Shown here piece by piece: positions 1 through 8,944 of a stretch of 64,000 nucleotides of DNA. How positions within the stretch are numbered: position 1 is the stretch's first letter; each line of letters starts with the position of its first letter. The notes below the pieces were generated by a model. That model was not told the DNA's origin. It made no database searches and saw only the letters and a program-made list of their open reading frames with translations. The DNA is from Rhodocyclaceae bacterium (GTDB lineage: Bacteria; Pseudomonadota; Gammaproteobacteria; Burkholderiales; Rhodocyclaceae), in assembly GCA_013388985.1 (NCBI GenBank), contig JACAEF010000022.1, forward strand, positions 1 to 64,000, given 5' to 3'. A program made the translations under genes and the position numbers.

Positions 1-591
1 AAGCCGATCGACATCTATTTCCACACCTACATTGCCACCAAGCCCGAGGGCCTCAAGTCGCTCGAAGAGGTGTTTTCCTGGGCGCTCCAACAGGAGACCA
101 CGCCGGTATTCGCCTCGGAATACGCCCGCAAGGCGCTCGATTTCCGTCGCGTGGTCATTGCCCGTAGCGCCACCGGCTGGCGCGTGCGCGGCGCCGAGCA
201 TCTGCGCACCCTGCGCTGGCCGCGCAGCCTGGGCGTGCCGGCCTTGAGCCGCAGCAGCGGCGTGGCCGGCTACGTCGAAAAAGGCGAAGGGGGATATCTG
301 CATCTGTCGGCCAACCAGGCAGAACTGGTGTTCTCGCCGCAGGTCGAAGCGCTGCCGCGCCTCGTCTCTGCCAATGGGCAGATCATCGACTATCGACGCG
401 GACGTGATGGCAATGTCCGCTGGCGGCTGCAGGCCCACGTGCCGCTCGTCTTCAGCCTCGCCAATTCCGGCAGCTGCCGCATCGAGGCCGATGGCCGGCC
501 GCTCGAACCGTCGCGCCGTGACGGCGGGATCACCCATTACCGCTTGACCGACCATGCTGCCGCCACGATCGAAGCGTTATGCCGGCGCTGA
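1..591 (+). CDS. pelA: PelA, C-terminal part (Pel deacetylase/hydrolase), 5' end outside window
   Basis: The open frame enters from the left edge and runs 196 codons to TGA. It starts at KPIDIYFHTY, which I read as the end of the polysaccharide deacetylase domain followed by a C-terminal beta-rich region. PelA is the periplasmic enzyme that partially deacetylates and can cleave the cationic Pel exopolysaccharide. The call rests mainly on position: pelB, C, D, E, F and G follow in canonical order. The catalytic residues lie outside the window. The next gene starts inside this one (38-nt overlap), so the operon is translationally coupled. Confidence 0.8.
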   Translation, partial: KPIDIYFHTYIATKPEGLKSLEEVFSWALQQETTPVFASEYARKALDFRRVVIARSATGWRVRGAEHLRTLRWPRSLGVPALSRSSGVAGYVEKGEGGYLHLSANQAELVFSPQVEALPRLVSANGQIIDYRRGRDGNVRWRLQAHVPLVFSLANSGSCRIEADGRPLEPSRRDGGITHYRLTDHAAATIEALCRR

Positions 592-1579
592 TGCGCCCAT
601 TCCGCGCCTGCGCCTGATCCATCCGGCGCAGCTCGGCATCGCCGTGGTGCTGCTGGCGATCCTGTTCGCGCTGATCTTCCCGCGCCGCTCATTGCTCGAA
701 GCCCTGCACCGGCAGGAGCATTTCGATGATCTGACGCTCGCCTACATCGACAACCTGAAGCGCGTGAATACCGGCGATGACGATCTGACGCTCTTGCTCA
801 CCCGCGCCCGCCTCGATCGCATGAGTCATGCGGAAGTCGAAGCCGCATTGCAGCCCATCCTCGAAGGCCGCGATGAGCGCTTGCGCGTTCTGGCGCAACG
901 CACCCTGGCGGCTGCCAGCCTGCGCGAAATGGGCCGGCTGCTCGGCGACTATCATGGCGAGGCACCCGTATTCGCGCAGTTGCAGGATCACCACGAGCGT
1001 ATACGCGCCTGGGGTGACCTGGATAGCCGCGCCAAGGCAGATTCGTTGTGGATCGAGACCCTGCTGCGCACCCCGGCCGAACGCCTGCGCACCGATGCCG
1101 CATTGCGAGCGCAGATCGCCGCGCAGGTAGACGAACGAGCTCAGGCACAGCGGGCGATCTCAGACCGACTGACCCTGGCTTCCCTGGCCATGCATGCCGG
1201 CCTGGAAACCGAGGCGAACCATCTGCTGTCGTCTGTCGGGAACGATGTGCTGCGGGCGGAGCTGCCTCTCGCCGCCGAAAAAGCCTTGGGCCAGGGCCAT
1301 TACGAGACGGCGGGCAGGCTGTATCTGATGGCGCGCGAGCATGCCGTGACGGTGGCGGAGGCGCGGGAACGCTTCCTCCAGGGCATCGGCGCCTTCATGG
1401 CGGGCGGGCTCCATGCCGCCGCGCTGCAGGCCGCCGAGCGCCATCTCGGCGACCTCGGCGACGACATCGACACGCTGCGTTTCCTGACCCGCACCGCGCT
1501 GGCGGCCGGCGATCCACGACGCGCGGCCGACTATGCCCGCCGTCTCGTGTTTCTGCCAGCAGGCCGGGAGGCACGATGA
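554..1579 (+). CDS. pelB: PelB N-terminal half: membrane-anchored TPR protein
   Basis: This 341-residue protein has one hydrophobic segment at about residues 28-45 (GIAVVLLAILFALIF) and then an all-helical, TPR-like region rich in Ala/Leu/Arg. In Pseudomonas, PelB is one chain of about 1190 residues: an N-terminal membrane helix, many TPRs and a C-terminal outer-membrane barrel. Here the helix and first TPRs form a separate gene that ends in an ATGA overlap with the gene for the remaining TPRs and barrel. ATG 554 lies inside pelA and is the only in-frame start before the membrane helix. The split is seen directly; its function is inferred from PelB. Confidence 0.75.
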   Translation: MLPPRSKRYAGADAPIPRLRLIHPAQLGIAVVLLAILFALIFPRRSLLEALHRQEHFDDLTLAYIDNLKRVNTGDDDLTLLLTRARLDRMSHAEVEAALQPILEGRDERLRVLAQRTLAAASLREMGRLLGDYHGEAPVFAQLQDHHERIRAWGDLDSRAKADSLWIETLLRTPAERLRTDAALRAQIAAQVDERAQAQRAISDRLTLASLAMHAGLETEANHLLSSVGNDVLRAELPLAAEKALGQGHYETAGRLYLMAREHAVTVAEARERFLQGIGAFMAGGLHAAALQAAERHLGDLGDDIDTLRFLTRTALAAGDPRRAADYARRLVFLPAGREAR

Positions 1580-4479
1580 AACGCCTGCTGCTCCTGGCCG
1601 TTTGCGCCCTGCCTCTGCCCGTCATCGCCGCATCGGCCGTCTCCGTGGCCATGCCGCTGACGGCTGGTGAACTGCGCCCCTATGACGCCGCGGATTTCTC
1701 GCTGGCGTTCGATGCCCTGGTCGGCGCTGGCGATCTCGCCAATGCCTTGCGTGTGGCCAGGCAGGCGGTGAAACACGAGCCGGCGAATCTCGACTGGCGC
1801 GAAAAGCTGGCCCGCGTGGCGGAGTGGACCGGCCAGCTCGAACTGGCCTGGGAGCAGCGCGACCATCTTTACCGCCACGGCCGCCGCGACGAAGAGACGA
1901 TCGGCGCCCTGCTGCGGCTCGGTGCGCTCTATGGCACGCCGGAGACGATGCTCGACCTGTGGCTGACGCAAGCGCGGCACAAGACGCCGACGGCTGCCCA
2001 ATGGGAAGAGATCCGCCGCCTCTTCGAAAGGACGGTGCGGCTGGCGGACGGGATGCGCTTTTTCGAGCAGCAATACCGCCGTCATGGCGACGTCCGGATG
2101 CTCGGTTGGGCCGCCGAATTCGCCGAAGCCGCCGGGCTGGACGAAGAGGCATTGCGCCTTTATCTCGAACGCGCCGCGCTGGAGCCGTTTTCGGTGGCAG
2201 CCGTGCTGTCGGCGACGACCTTCCTGGTGCGCCACGACCGGCTGCGCGAAGCCTATCGGTTACTGGAGCAGCATAGCCAGCGCGTGCCGGATAGCGAGCG
2301 CGACTATTGGAGGGCACTGGGCGACGTGGCATGGGAGCTGATGGAATCCGCGTCTGCCGAGCAGGCTTACCGGCGTTACCTCGCCCAGGAGGGCAGCGAT
2401 CCGAGCCTGATGTCGCGCCTGATCTATCTCGTGCAGCAGAAAGACCCGCGCGAGGCGGCTCTTTTGGCCTTGTCGGCCTACCGCCGCCAGGGTGACACCC
2501 GTCAGCTCATGCTGGCGCTCACCCTGCTCGACAACGCGCGCGACCGGCCGCGGCAGGCAGAGGTGTTTTCCGCCATACGCAGCGAGGATCTGCCGGCCTT
2601 GGAGGCCGATGCGCACTTTCTGCTCCTGCGCGCCCAATTTCACCAGCGTCGGCAGGAAACGTCGCACGCCGCGCAGGATCTGCAACGCGCGCTCGCCCTC
2701 GCGCCCGAAGATGTCGATGTCGCGGTCGCCGCGCTGTGGTTCCTGATCGACCGACACGACGGCCCCGCGCTGAGTCCCTTGCTGGCACGCTGGAGCGCCC
2801 TTGGCAAAAAGCATGCGGCATTGTGGCTGCCCCTTGCCGCGGCCTACCACGCGCTCGATCGCTATCGCGAAGCGCTGCCCTGGTATCGCCGGGAAATCGC
2901 CCGCCAGCCGCAAGACGTGCTGCTGCTTCTCAACTATGCCGATCTCCTCGATCGCCTGCAAATGCCCGGGATGGCCCTGCGCATCCGTCGTCATGCCTGG
3001 CATCTGCTGCGCGACAAGCCGGCGCTCGATCTCGACCGGCTGACGGCCACGCATGACGCGGAGCTGCTCGCGCAAGCGCGCCTTGCGCTGCTCGACCGTC
3101 CCGGCGACCCTGCTCAGCGGATCGCCTACCAGATCGCCAACCGGCTGCGCGATTTGGCGAACGGCCAGGATACGGATGCGCAGGTCAAGGACCTGGTGCT
3201 GGCCTGGGCGATCGGCAGCGAGCAGTACCTGAATGCCAAAAGCTGGATGTGGCGCAACACCCTGCGTCGGCAGGGTGGCGGCAACAGCGGTGCGCCGGTC
3301 TGGGCGGAAAGCCAAGTCGCCCTGCAGCTGAACGACACCGGAACCCTGCAGCGCCTGCTGACGACCCGTGCCGAGGCGATGCCGATCTACAACCGCTATG
3401 ACGCCGCATATTCACTCGAAGACGGGCAGCAGGCACTCGACATCGCCTTCCACGGCCTTGCCGACAATCCGGTCGACGCCGACCTGTATGACCGTTATCG
3501 CCTGCATGCACCGCTTCACGGCCATCATCTGCAACTGGGCTGGCGGCATGACCGGCTGGGCGACTACCGCGCGAGCCAGACGGATGCCACGCTGCATCTG
3601 AATCTGTCGCAGCGCTGGTCGCTCGACCTGTCGTGGACGCGTCCAACCCAGTCTTCGCGCGAACCGCAGCTCGATCAGCTCGCGCCCGAAACGGATCGGC
3701 TGATGCAGCTTCAAGCCCATTGGCGCGGCACGCAGGGCGCGACGCGGCTGGCGCTGTTCCGGCGCGATGAGCTGGACCGTTTCAACGGCTGGCGCATCCA
3801 GCAGGACTGGCGCCTGAGCCACCGCCTCGATCTCCAGGGCAGCTGGGAGCAGCGGGCGGAAGCCACCGACAGCCTGCCCTTGCGCGTCGCCGGATGGCAA
3901 AGCGGATGGCGAGTGGGCATGACCTACAACCTCGCGAAACGCGAGGCGTTGCACGTCGGCCTGCGCCGCTCGCTTTATGCGACGCAATTCGGCGACGCGC
4001 TCGGCACGGGGCGGTTCTACGATCTCGACTTCACCCACCGGCTGCGCACCGAATACCCGGACTGGCGGCTGCGGGCCTACGTGAGCGTGGCCCGCTATCG
4101 CTATGGCAGCGATCTCGGGGCGCACAGCCTCGCCGCGCTGGCGCCGGACATTCAGGCTGCGATCGCGGCAGGCACCCAGGAGGGCGTGCGTTATTTCCTG
4201 CCGGAAAACAGCCGGACTTTCGGGCTGTGTTTCGGGATGGGAGAAAATCTCGCCGGCCAGAGCCTTCGCGAGGTCTATTCGCGGGGCTGGCGGCATTTCT
4301 ATGAGCTGTGCGCCACCCACAACGACGTCACCGGCCGTGGCTACAGCGGTGGGCTGGGGATGGTCGGCTCGCTCAGCGGTGAAGACCATCTGCTGCTGAC
4401 GCTGGGTCAATCGGCCGGCGGCACTGCCAACCAGGGCATCAACCGCCATTTGCAGTTACGCTATCGCCATTATTTCTAG
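1576..4479 (+). CDS. pelB: PelB C-terminal half: TPR region plus outer-membrane export barrel
   Basis: 967 residues starting at ATG 1576, preceded by GGGAGG at 1567-1571 and overlapping the upstream stop as ATGA. The N-terminus is a clear signal peptide (MKRLLLLAVCALPLPVIAASA), so this half is exported on its own. TPR-like repeats fill roughly residues 30-650. The last 300 or so residues alternate polar and aromatic residues as in a transmembrane beta-barrel and end in RYRHYF, an outer-membrane-protein terminal Phe. The barrel exports Pel; the TPRs bind PelA and steer the polymer. An open frame extends upstream to 1048 but is out of register with the real start. Confidence 0.85.
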   Translation: MKRLLLLAVCALPLPVIAASAVSVAMPLTAGELRPYDAADFSLAFDALVGAGDLANALRVARQAVKHEPANLDWREKLARVAEWTGQLELAWEQRDHLYRHGRRDEETIGALLRLGALYGTPETMLDLWLTQARHKTPTAAQWEEIRRLFERTVRLADGMRFFEQQYRRHGDVRMLGWAAEFAEAAGLDEEALRLYLERAALEPFSVAAVLSATTFLVRHDRLREAYRLLEQHSQRVPDSERDYWRALGDVAWELMESASAEQAYRRYLAQEGSDPSLMSRLIYLVQQKDPREAALLALSAYRRQGDTRQLMLALTLLDNARDRPRQAEVFSAIRSEDLPALEADAHFLLLRAQFHQRRQETSHAAQDLQRALALAPEDVDVAVAALWFLIDRHDGPALSPLLARWSALGKKHAALWLPLAAAYHALDRYREALPWYRREIARQPQDVLLLLNYADLLDRLQMPGMALRIRRHAWHLLRDKPALDLDRLTATHDAELLAQARLALLDRPGDPAQRIAYQIANRLRDLANGQDTDAQVKDLVLAWAIGSEQYLNAKSWMWRNTLRRQGGGNSGAPVWAESQVALQLNDTGTLQRLLTTRAEAMPIYNRYDAAYSLEDGQQALDIAFHGLADNPVDADLYDRYRLHAPLHGHHLQLGWRHDRLGDYRASQTDATLHLNLSQRWSLDLSWTRPTQSSREPQLDQLAPETDRLMQLQAHWRGTQGATRLALFRRDELDRFNGWRIQQDWRLSHRLDLQGSWEQRAEATDSLPLRVAGWQSGWRVGMTYNLAKREALHVGLRRSLYATQFGDALGTGRFYDLDFTHRLRTEYPDWRLRAYVSVARYRYGSDLGAHSLAALAPDIQAAIAAGTQEGVRYFLPENSRTFGLCFGMGENLAGQSLREVYSRGWRHFYELCATHNDVTGRGYSGGLGMVGSLSGEDHLLLTLGQSAGGTANQGINRHLQLRYRHYF

Positions 4480-4489
4480 GGAGGCTTCC

Positions 4490-5020
4490 ATGTTGCGCAT
4501 CGTCCTGATTCTCAGCACCCTGTGGCTCGCGGCATGTTCGACCACTTCGTCGATGACCGGGGCCGGCACATCCTTGGCCGCCGGGCGCTGGGCGCTGTTG
4601 CCGTTCGTCAACCACACCGATACGCCGCAGGCCGGCCTCGCGGCGGAAGCCGTCGTCGATCACCTGGTGCGCGCGCGCGGTCAGGCAGCGCTCGAGCGTT
4701 ACCCCGTCACGCTCTCCAAGGACACCCTGTTCGATCCTGCCGAGCGCAAGGTCGTCGAGGAGGCCCAAGCCTGGGCGAAAAAACAGGGTATCCGCTATGG
4801 GCTGGGCGGCAGCGTGCAGGAGTGGCGCTACAAGGTCGGCATCGACGGCGAGCCTGCGGTGGGCGTAACCCTGGAACTTGTCGATCTGGACACCGGCGCC
4901 ATCGTCTGGAGCGCCGCCGGCGCCAGGAGCGGCTGGAGCCGCGAGGCGCTTTCCGCCGTCGCGCAGAAGCTGCTGGCCGACCTGCTGACGACGCTTCCTG
5001 CTCCTGCGCCGGACAAATAA
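4490..5020 (+). CDS. pelC: PelC outer-membrane lipoprotein
   Basis: 176 residues with a lipoprotein signal peptide and lipobox LAAC (Cys16). The mature part (WALLPFVNHTDTPQAGL..., GLGGSVQEWRYKVG) matches the PelC/DUF799-like alpha-beta fold. PelC forms a ring at the periplasmic face of the outer membrane that funnels positively charged Pel to the PelB barrel. The gene lies 10 nt after pelB, preceded by an AGGGAGG ribosome site, and 9 nt before pelD. Confidence 0.88.
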   Translation: MLRIVLILSTLWLAACSTTSSMTGAGTSLAAGRWALLPFVNHTDTPQAGLAAEAVVDHLVRARGQAALERYPVTLSKDTLFDPAERKVVEEAQAWAKKQGIRYGLGGSVQEWRYKVGIDGEPAVGVTLELVDLDTGAIVWSAAGARSGWSREALSAVAQKLLADLLTTLPAPAPDK

Positions 5021-5029
5021 GCCATCATC

Positions 5030-6388
5030 ATGGCCGCCGCGCACGAAACGCCTACCTCGAAACCCGCCCGGTTCCTGCCCTGGCAGGCCAGCGTCGCACC
5101 ACGGGAGGTGTCGCCGCGCCTGCTCTGGCTGGAAACGTTCGCCATTCCGCTCATCGGCATCGGCCTGGCGTGGTGGCTGCGCCCGGCCGATCCGACGCTC
5201 CTGCACGCCAGCTTCCCCTGGCTGTGGTTCGCCCCGGCGCTGGTCGCCCTGCGCTACGGCGTGCTGCCCGGACTGCTGGCCATCGCGCCGCTGCTCGGCA
5301 ACTGGTTCCTGACCGCTCAACTGCTGGGCGACGCCGGGCCGTTTCCACAAGGGCATTTTTTCGGCGGCATCCTGCTCACCCTGCTGTGTGGCGAATTCGC
5401 CGATGTCTGGCGCGAGCGCAACGCGCGCATCGAGGAAACCAACCTCTACATGGCCGAGCGCGTCTCGCGCCTGACGCGCCGCCATCTGCTGCTCAACCTC
5501 TCGCACGACCGGCTCGAACAGGAAATGCTGACACGGCCGGGATCGATCCGCGACGCCTTGGTCGGTTTGCGTGACAGCGTATTCAAGGGGCAGGGCAGCG
5601 AGGAGCTGCCCGCGACAGCCGAGCTGCTGGAAATCCTCGCGCAATACACCAACATCCAGGCCGCCGCACTTCATCCGGTGGCGACCACGCACGGTGGCCG
5701 CATCGGCCCGCCGCTGCGAACGATCGGCGAACCCGAACCCCTGGCGGAGGATGACGAATTGCTGCAGACGGCGCTGGAACGCGGCGAGCTGGCCCATGTG
5801 GCGGAATCCTCCGTAGCGCAACCGCATGCCAGCAACCAGCTGGTGGTCGCGCCGGTGGTGAGCAGCGACGGGGCTTTGCTCGCCGTCCTGGCGGTCAGCA
5901 AGCTGCCGTTCTTCTCGCTGAACGTCGAGAACCTGCAATTGCTGTCGGTGATCCTCGGCTACTACGCCGACAGCGTGCGTGGCGCGCCGGCACTGGCGGA
6001 GATCCGCCGTCTCCTGCCGACCATCCCGCCGATGTATGCCGAGGAACTGGGTCGCTTGCTGGCGCTCCAGCAGCGCTTCGGCATCGACAGCCACATCGTC
6101 GTGTTGAGGTTCAAAGGCGCCCAAGGCGAACAGATCGTCGAGCAGTTTCTCCACATCAAGCGCGGCCTCGATCTGTATTGGCAGACCGAGGTCGAAGGCG
6201 TGCCGACGATCGCCCTGCTGATGCCGTTCGCGACACCGGCAGGCAAGGAAGGCTTCCTGCTGCGCATCGAGAAGTGGTTGCAGTCGCGCTTCGGCGGCGA
6301 TTTCGAGACGCTGGACGTCAGCTGGTACGCCATCGACTTCGCCTCGCACGACCCCTTGACCGAATTGCAAAGGCAGATGGGCCGCTGA
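5030..6388 (+). CDS. pelD: PelD, c-di-GMP receptor of the Pel synthase
   Basis: 452 residues, the usual PelD length. Membrane helices lie at about residues 35-130, a short coiled segment follows, then a GAF region and a degenerate GGDEF domain with no active-site motif. The inhibitory-site motif RxxD is present as R378-G-L-D381, with a further Arg at about 412, the arrangement PelD uses to bind c-di-GMP and switch on Pel synthesis. The stop and the pelE start share bases (TGATG). Binding is inferred from the motif. Confidence 0.92.
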   Translation: MAAAHETPTSKPARFLPWQASVAPREVSPRLLWLETFAIPLIGIGLAWWLRPADPTLLHASFPWLWFAPALVALRYGVLPGLLAIAPLLGNWFLTAQLLGDAGPFPQGHFFGGILLTLLCGEFADVWRERNARIEETNLYMAERVSRLTRRHLLLNLSHDRLEQEMLTRPGSIRDALVGLRDSVFKGQGSEELPATAELLEILAQYTNIQAAALHPVATTHGGRIGPPLRTIGEPEPLAEDDELLQTALERGELAHVAESSVAQPHASNQLVVAPVVSSDGALLAVLAVSKLPFFSLNVENLQLLSVILGYYADSVRGAPALAEIRRLLPTIPPMYAEELGRLLALQQRFGIDSHIVVLRFKGAQGEQIVEQFLHIKRGLDLYWQTEVEGVPTIALLMPFATPAGKEGFLLRIEKWLQSRFGGDFETLDVSWYAIDFASHDPLTELQRQMGR

Positions 6389-7422
6389 TGCAGGCGCACT
6401 GGTTCTATCCGGCCCTCGTCACCGACATCGGGGCATTCTTCTCGCCGCTGGCGATGTCGCCGCAGCCCGCGGCGCTGTGGGCCCTGCTCGGCATGCATGG
6501 TCTCGCTTCGGCCTTGCTGGCGCTCTCGCTGCTTCCCGTTCTGCCGAAACATTATCGCCAGCAGAAAACCTTCGCCCTGCTGTTGCTCTTCGCGCTGGCC
6601 TTCATGGCGCCGGTGCTGGGGCCGCTCGCCGTCGCGCTGATGCTGCGGCTGAGCTTTCCGAAAGGCGGGAGGAGGAAAAGCGAGCCGCAAACGATCGCCC
6701 TGCCGGAATTCGATCCGCGCGCGAAAGACATCGGGCGCACCGCCCAGGGAGCGATCCGCTCGCGCCTGGGCCGGCATGTGCCGGAGCAACTGCGCCTGCA
6801 GTCCTTGCTGACCCTGCAGGCCGTGCCGAATCCGGTCGCCAATCCGATCCTCGAAGGCCTGCTCTCGGACGACACCGACGACATCCGCCTGGTGGCCTTC
6901 GGCATGCTCGATGCGAAGGAAAAGGCCTTGTCACAGCTGATCCAGCGCGAACGCGCCCGCCTCGATGCGGCAGCCAGCGACCGGCAGCGCTACGAAGCCT
7001 TGCGCAATCTCGCCGAGCTGCATTGGGAGATGATCTACGCCTGCCTCGTCCAGGGCGAACTACGCCAATACATGCTGGAGACGGCATGGTCCTATGTCCA
7101 ACAAGCCCGGCAATATCCGGAGGCTGCGCAGGATGCGCCGCTGGCGCTGCTCGCCGGCCGTATCCAGATGGCATTGGGGCATCCGGCCGAAGCCCAGGCC
7201 GCTTTCGAGCGCAGCCTCCAGCTCGGCCAGCCTCCTGCCTCGGTGCTGCCCTATCTGGCCGAGCTGGCCTACCTGCGCCACGATCATGCCGAAGTGCGTC
7301 GCCGGATGGAGGCGCTTTCCGCGTATCAACTCGCGCCGCGCGTGCGCGCCCTGGTCGAGCTCTGGACCGGGCGTCGTTCGGCCCGGACGTTTCGTGACCG
7401 CCGCATGCTGCCCCATCTGTGA
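6388..7422 (+). CDS. pelE: PelE, inner-membrane TPR partner
   Basis: 344 residues from ATG 6388, which overlaps the last base of pelD. Two hydrophobic segments (about residues 28-48 and 57-75) are followed by a basic linker (KGGRRKSEPQ) and a helical, TPR-like cytoplasmic domain. PelE has no known catalytic role and is thought to scaffold the PelD-PelE-PelF-PelG synthase complex. The frame is open upstream to 6178, but the pelD overlap and the typical PelE N-terminus (MQAHWFYPALVTDIG) fix the start. Confidence 0.85.
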   Translation: MQAHWFYPALVTDIGAFFSPLAMSPQPAALWALLGMHGLASALLALSLLPVLPKHYRQQKTFALLLLFALAFMAPVLGPLAVALMLRLSFPKGGRRKSEPQTIALPEFDPRAKDIGRTAQGAIRSRLGRHVPEQLRLQSLLTLQAVPNPVANPILEGLLSDDTDDIRLVAFGMLDAKEKALSQLIQRERARLDAAASDRQRYEALRNLAELHWEMIYACLVQGELRQYMLETAWSYVQQARQYPEAAQDAPLALLAGRIQMALGHPAEAQAAFERSLQLGQPPASVLPYLAELAYLRHDHAEVRRRMEALSAYQLAPRVRALVELWTGRRSARTFRDRRMLPHL

Positions 7423-7426
7423 CGCC

Positions 7427-8944
7427 ATGACCCGCAAGGCCCCGGAACTGGATGTCCTGCTGCTGCTCGAAGGCACCTACCCCTATGTCGCCGGGGGGGT
7501 GTCGAGCTGGGTGCATGCCCTGATCCAGGGCTATCCGCAGTTGCGCTTCGGCGCGGTGTTCATCGGCAGCCGGCGCGAAGATTACGGCGCGAGGCGCTAC
7601 ACGCTGCCGGAGAACTTCGTCTTTCTCGAAGAGCTCTATCTTTTCGCAACCGAGGCCCAGCCGCCCGTCGCGCCGGTCAAGGCCGATCCGCAGGTCATCG
7701 AGAACATCCGCCAGCTGCACGCCTGCTATGTGCGCGACAGGCGCAGCGATCAACTACCACGGCATTTCGCACGGGCGATCGAGGCGATCGGCCCCGGCGG
7801 CCGGCTCGACCATGCCACCTTCCTCTACAGCGAAGGCGCCTGGGAGATCATCAAGGATTTCTACCGCGCCCACTGCACCGACCCCTCCTTCGTCGATTAT
7901 TTCTGGACGGTGCGCACGCTGCACACGCCCTTCTGGCAGCTGCGCACGGTGATCGAACGCCTGCCGCCCGCGCGGATCTACCACGCGGTGTCGACCGGCT
8001 ATGCCGGGCTGCTCGGCCTGATGCTCAAGCAGGTCCGGCCACACCCGTTTCTGCTCTCCGAGCATGGCATCTATGTCAAGGAGCGCAAGATCGACCTCTT
8101 TCAGGCGCAGTGGATCAAGGACAACCGCGGCGCGTTCGAGCGCGATCCCGGCCAGATCAGCTACTTTCGCCAGCTGTGGATCCGCTTCTTCGAGACGCTG
8201 GGCTATCTGACCTATCAGGCGGCCGACGAGATCGTCGCGCTGTATGAGGCCAACCGTCAGCGCCAGATACACGACGGTGCCCCGCCCGAGCGCACCCAAT
8301 GCATCCCCAATGGCATCGACATCGCCCGCTACGCTCCGTTGCGCAGCCAGCGTCCCGCCGCGCCGCCGCCGATCCTGTGCCTGATCGGCCGCGTCGTCAC
8401 CATCAAGGACGTGAAAACCTACATCCGTGCCCTGCCGGCCATCCTCGAAAAGCTGCCGCAGGCGGAAGCCTGGATCGCCGGCCCGGAAGACGAAGATCCG
8501 GCCTATGCCGAAGAGTGCCGCGCGCTGGCCAAGAGCCTCGAAGTCGCGGACAAGGTGAAATTCCTCGGCTTCCAGAAGCTGACGGACCTCTTGCCGAAAA
8601 TCGGCCTCGTCGTATTGAGCTCGATCAGCGAGGCGCTGCCGCTGGTGGTGCTCGAAGGCTATGCCGCCGGGATTCCTGCGGTGTGCACCGACGTCGGCTC
8701 CTGCCGTCAGCTGGTCTATGGCCTGCCCGGCGAGGACGCGGCGCTCGGCGCCTCCGGCCGCATCGTGCGCATCGCCGATCCCGAGGGGCTGGCGCAGGCG
8801 GCGCTGGAGTTGCTGACCGACCACGCCGCCTGGCAGGCCGCCAGCATGGCAGCGATCCAGCGCGTCGAGCGCTATTACGACCAGGACATGATGTTCGCGC
8901 GCTACCGCGAACTCTACCGGAAGCACGGCGCATGGCAGGCATAG
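7427..8944 (+). CDS. pelF: PelF, Pel-specific GT4 glycosyltransferase
   Basis: 505 residues (Pseudomonas PelF is about 507) beginning MTRKAPELDVLLLLEGTYPY at ATG 7427, 4 nt after pelE. A cytosolic GT-B enzyme: the GGVSSWVH loop near residue 25 and the C-terminal CIPNGID, ISEALPLVVLEG and GIPAVCTDVG blocks are diagnostic of GT4. PelF is the Pel polymerising transferase and uses UDP-linked N-acetylhexosamines. The 3' end overlaps pelG by 13 nt. Confidence 0.92.
   Translation: MTRKAPELDVLLLLEGTYPYVAGGVSSWVHALIQGYPQLRFGAVFIGSRREDYGARRYTLPENFVFLEELYLFATEAQPPVAPVKADPQVIENIRQLHACYVRDRRSDQLPRHFARAIEAIGPGGRLDHATFLYSEGAWEIIKDFYRAHCTDPSFVDYFWTVRTLHTPFWQLRTVIERLPPARIYHAVSTGYAGLLGLMLKQVRPHPFLLSEHGIYVKERKIDLFQAQWIKDNRGAFERDPGQISYFRQLWIRFFETLGYLTYQAADEIVALYEANRQRQIHDGAPPERTQCIPNGIDIARYAPLRSQRPAAPPPILCLIGRVVTIKDVKTYIRALPAILEKLPQAEAWIAGPEDEDPAYAEECRALAKSLEVADKVKFLGFQKLTDLLPKIGLVVLSSISEALPLVVLEGYAAGIPAVCTDVGSCRQLVYGLPGEDAALGASGRIVRIADPEGLAQAALELLTDHAAWQAASMAAIQRVERYYDQDMMFARYRELYRKHGAWQA

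Noticed and set aside
1048-1575. Long open frame continuing upstream of the pelB barrel gene
   Set aside because: It is in a different frame from the first pelB half; the signal peptide, ribosome site and ATGA overlap put the start at 1576.
1719-1737. Partial match to the dispersed element (GTCGGCGCTGGCGA) in pelB
   Set aside because: Only about 14 bases match and the flanks diverge; consistent with chance in GC-rich coding DNA.
4439-6370. Very long open frame on the minus strand opposite pelC-pelD, and similar frames elsewhere (for example 12658-15111, 33471-36176)
   Set aside because: GC-rich antisense shadows: low-complexity Arg/Gln/Gly-rich products with no domain motif, opposite well-supported genes.
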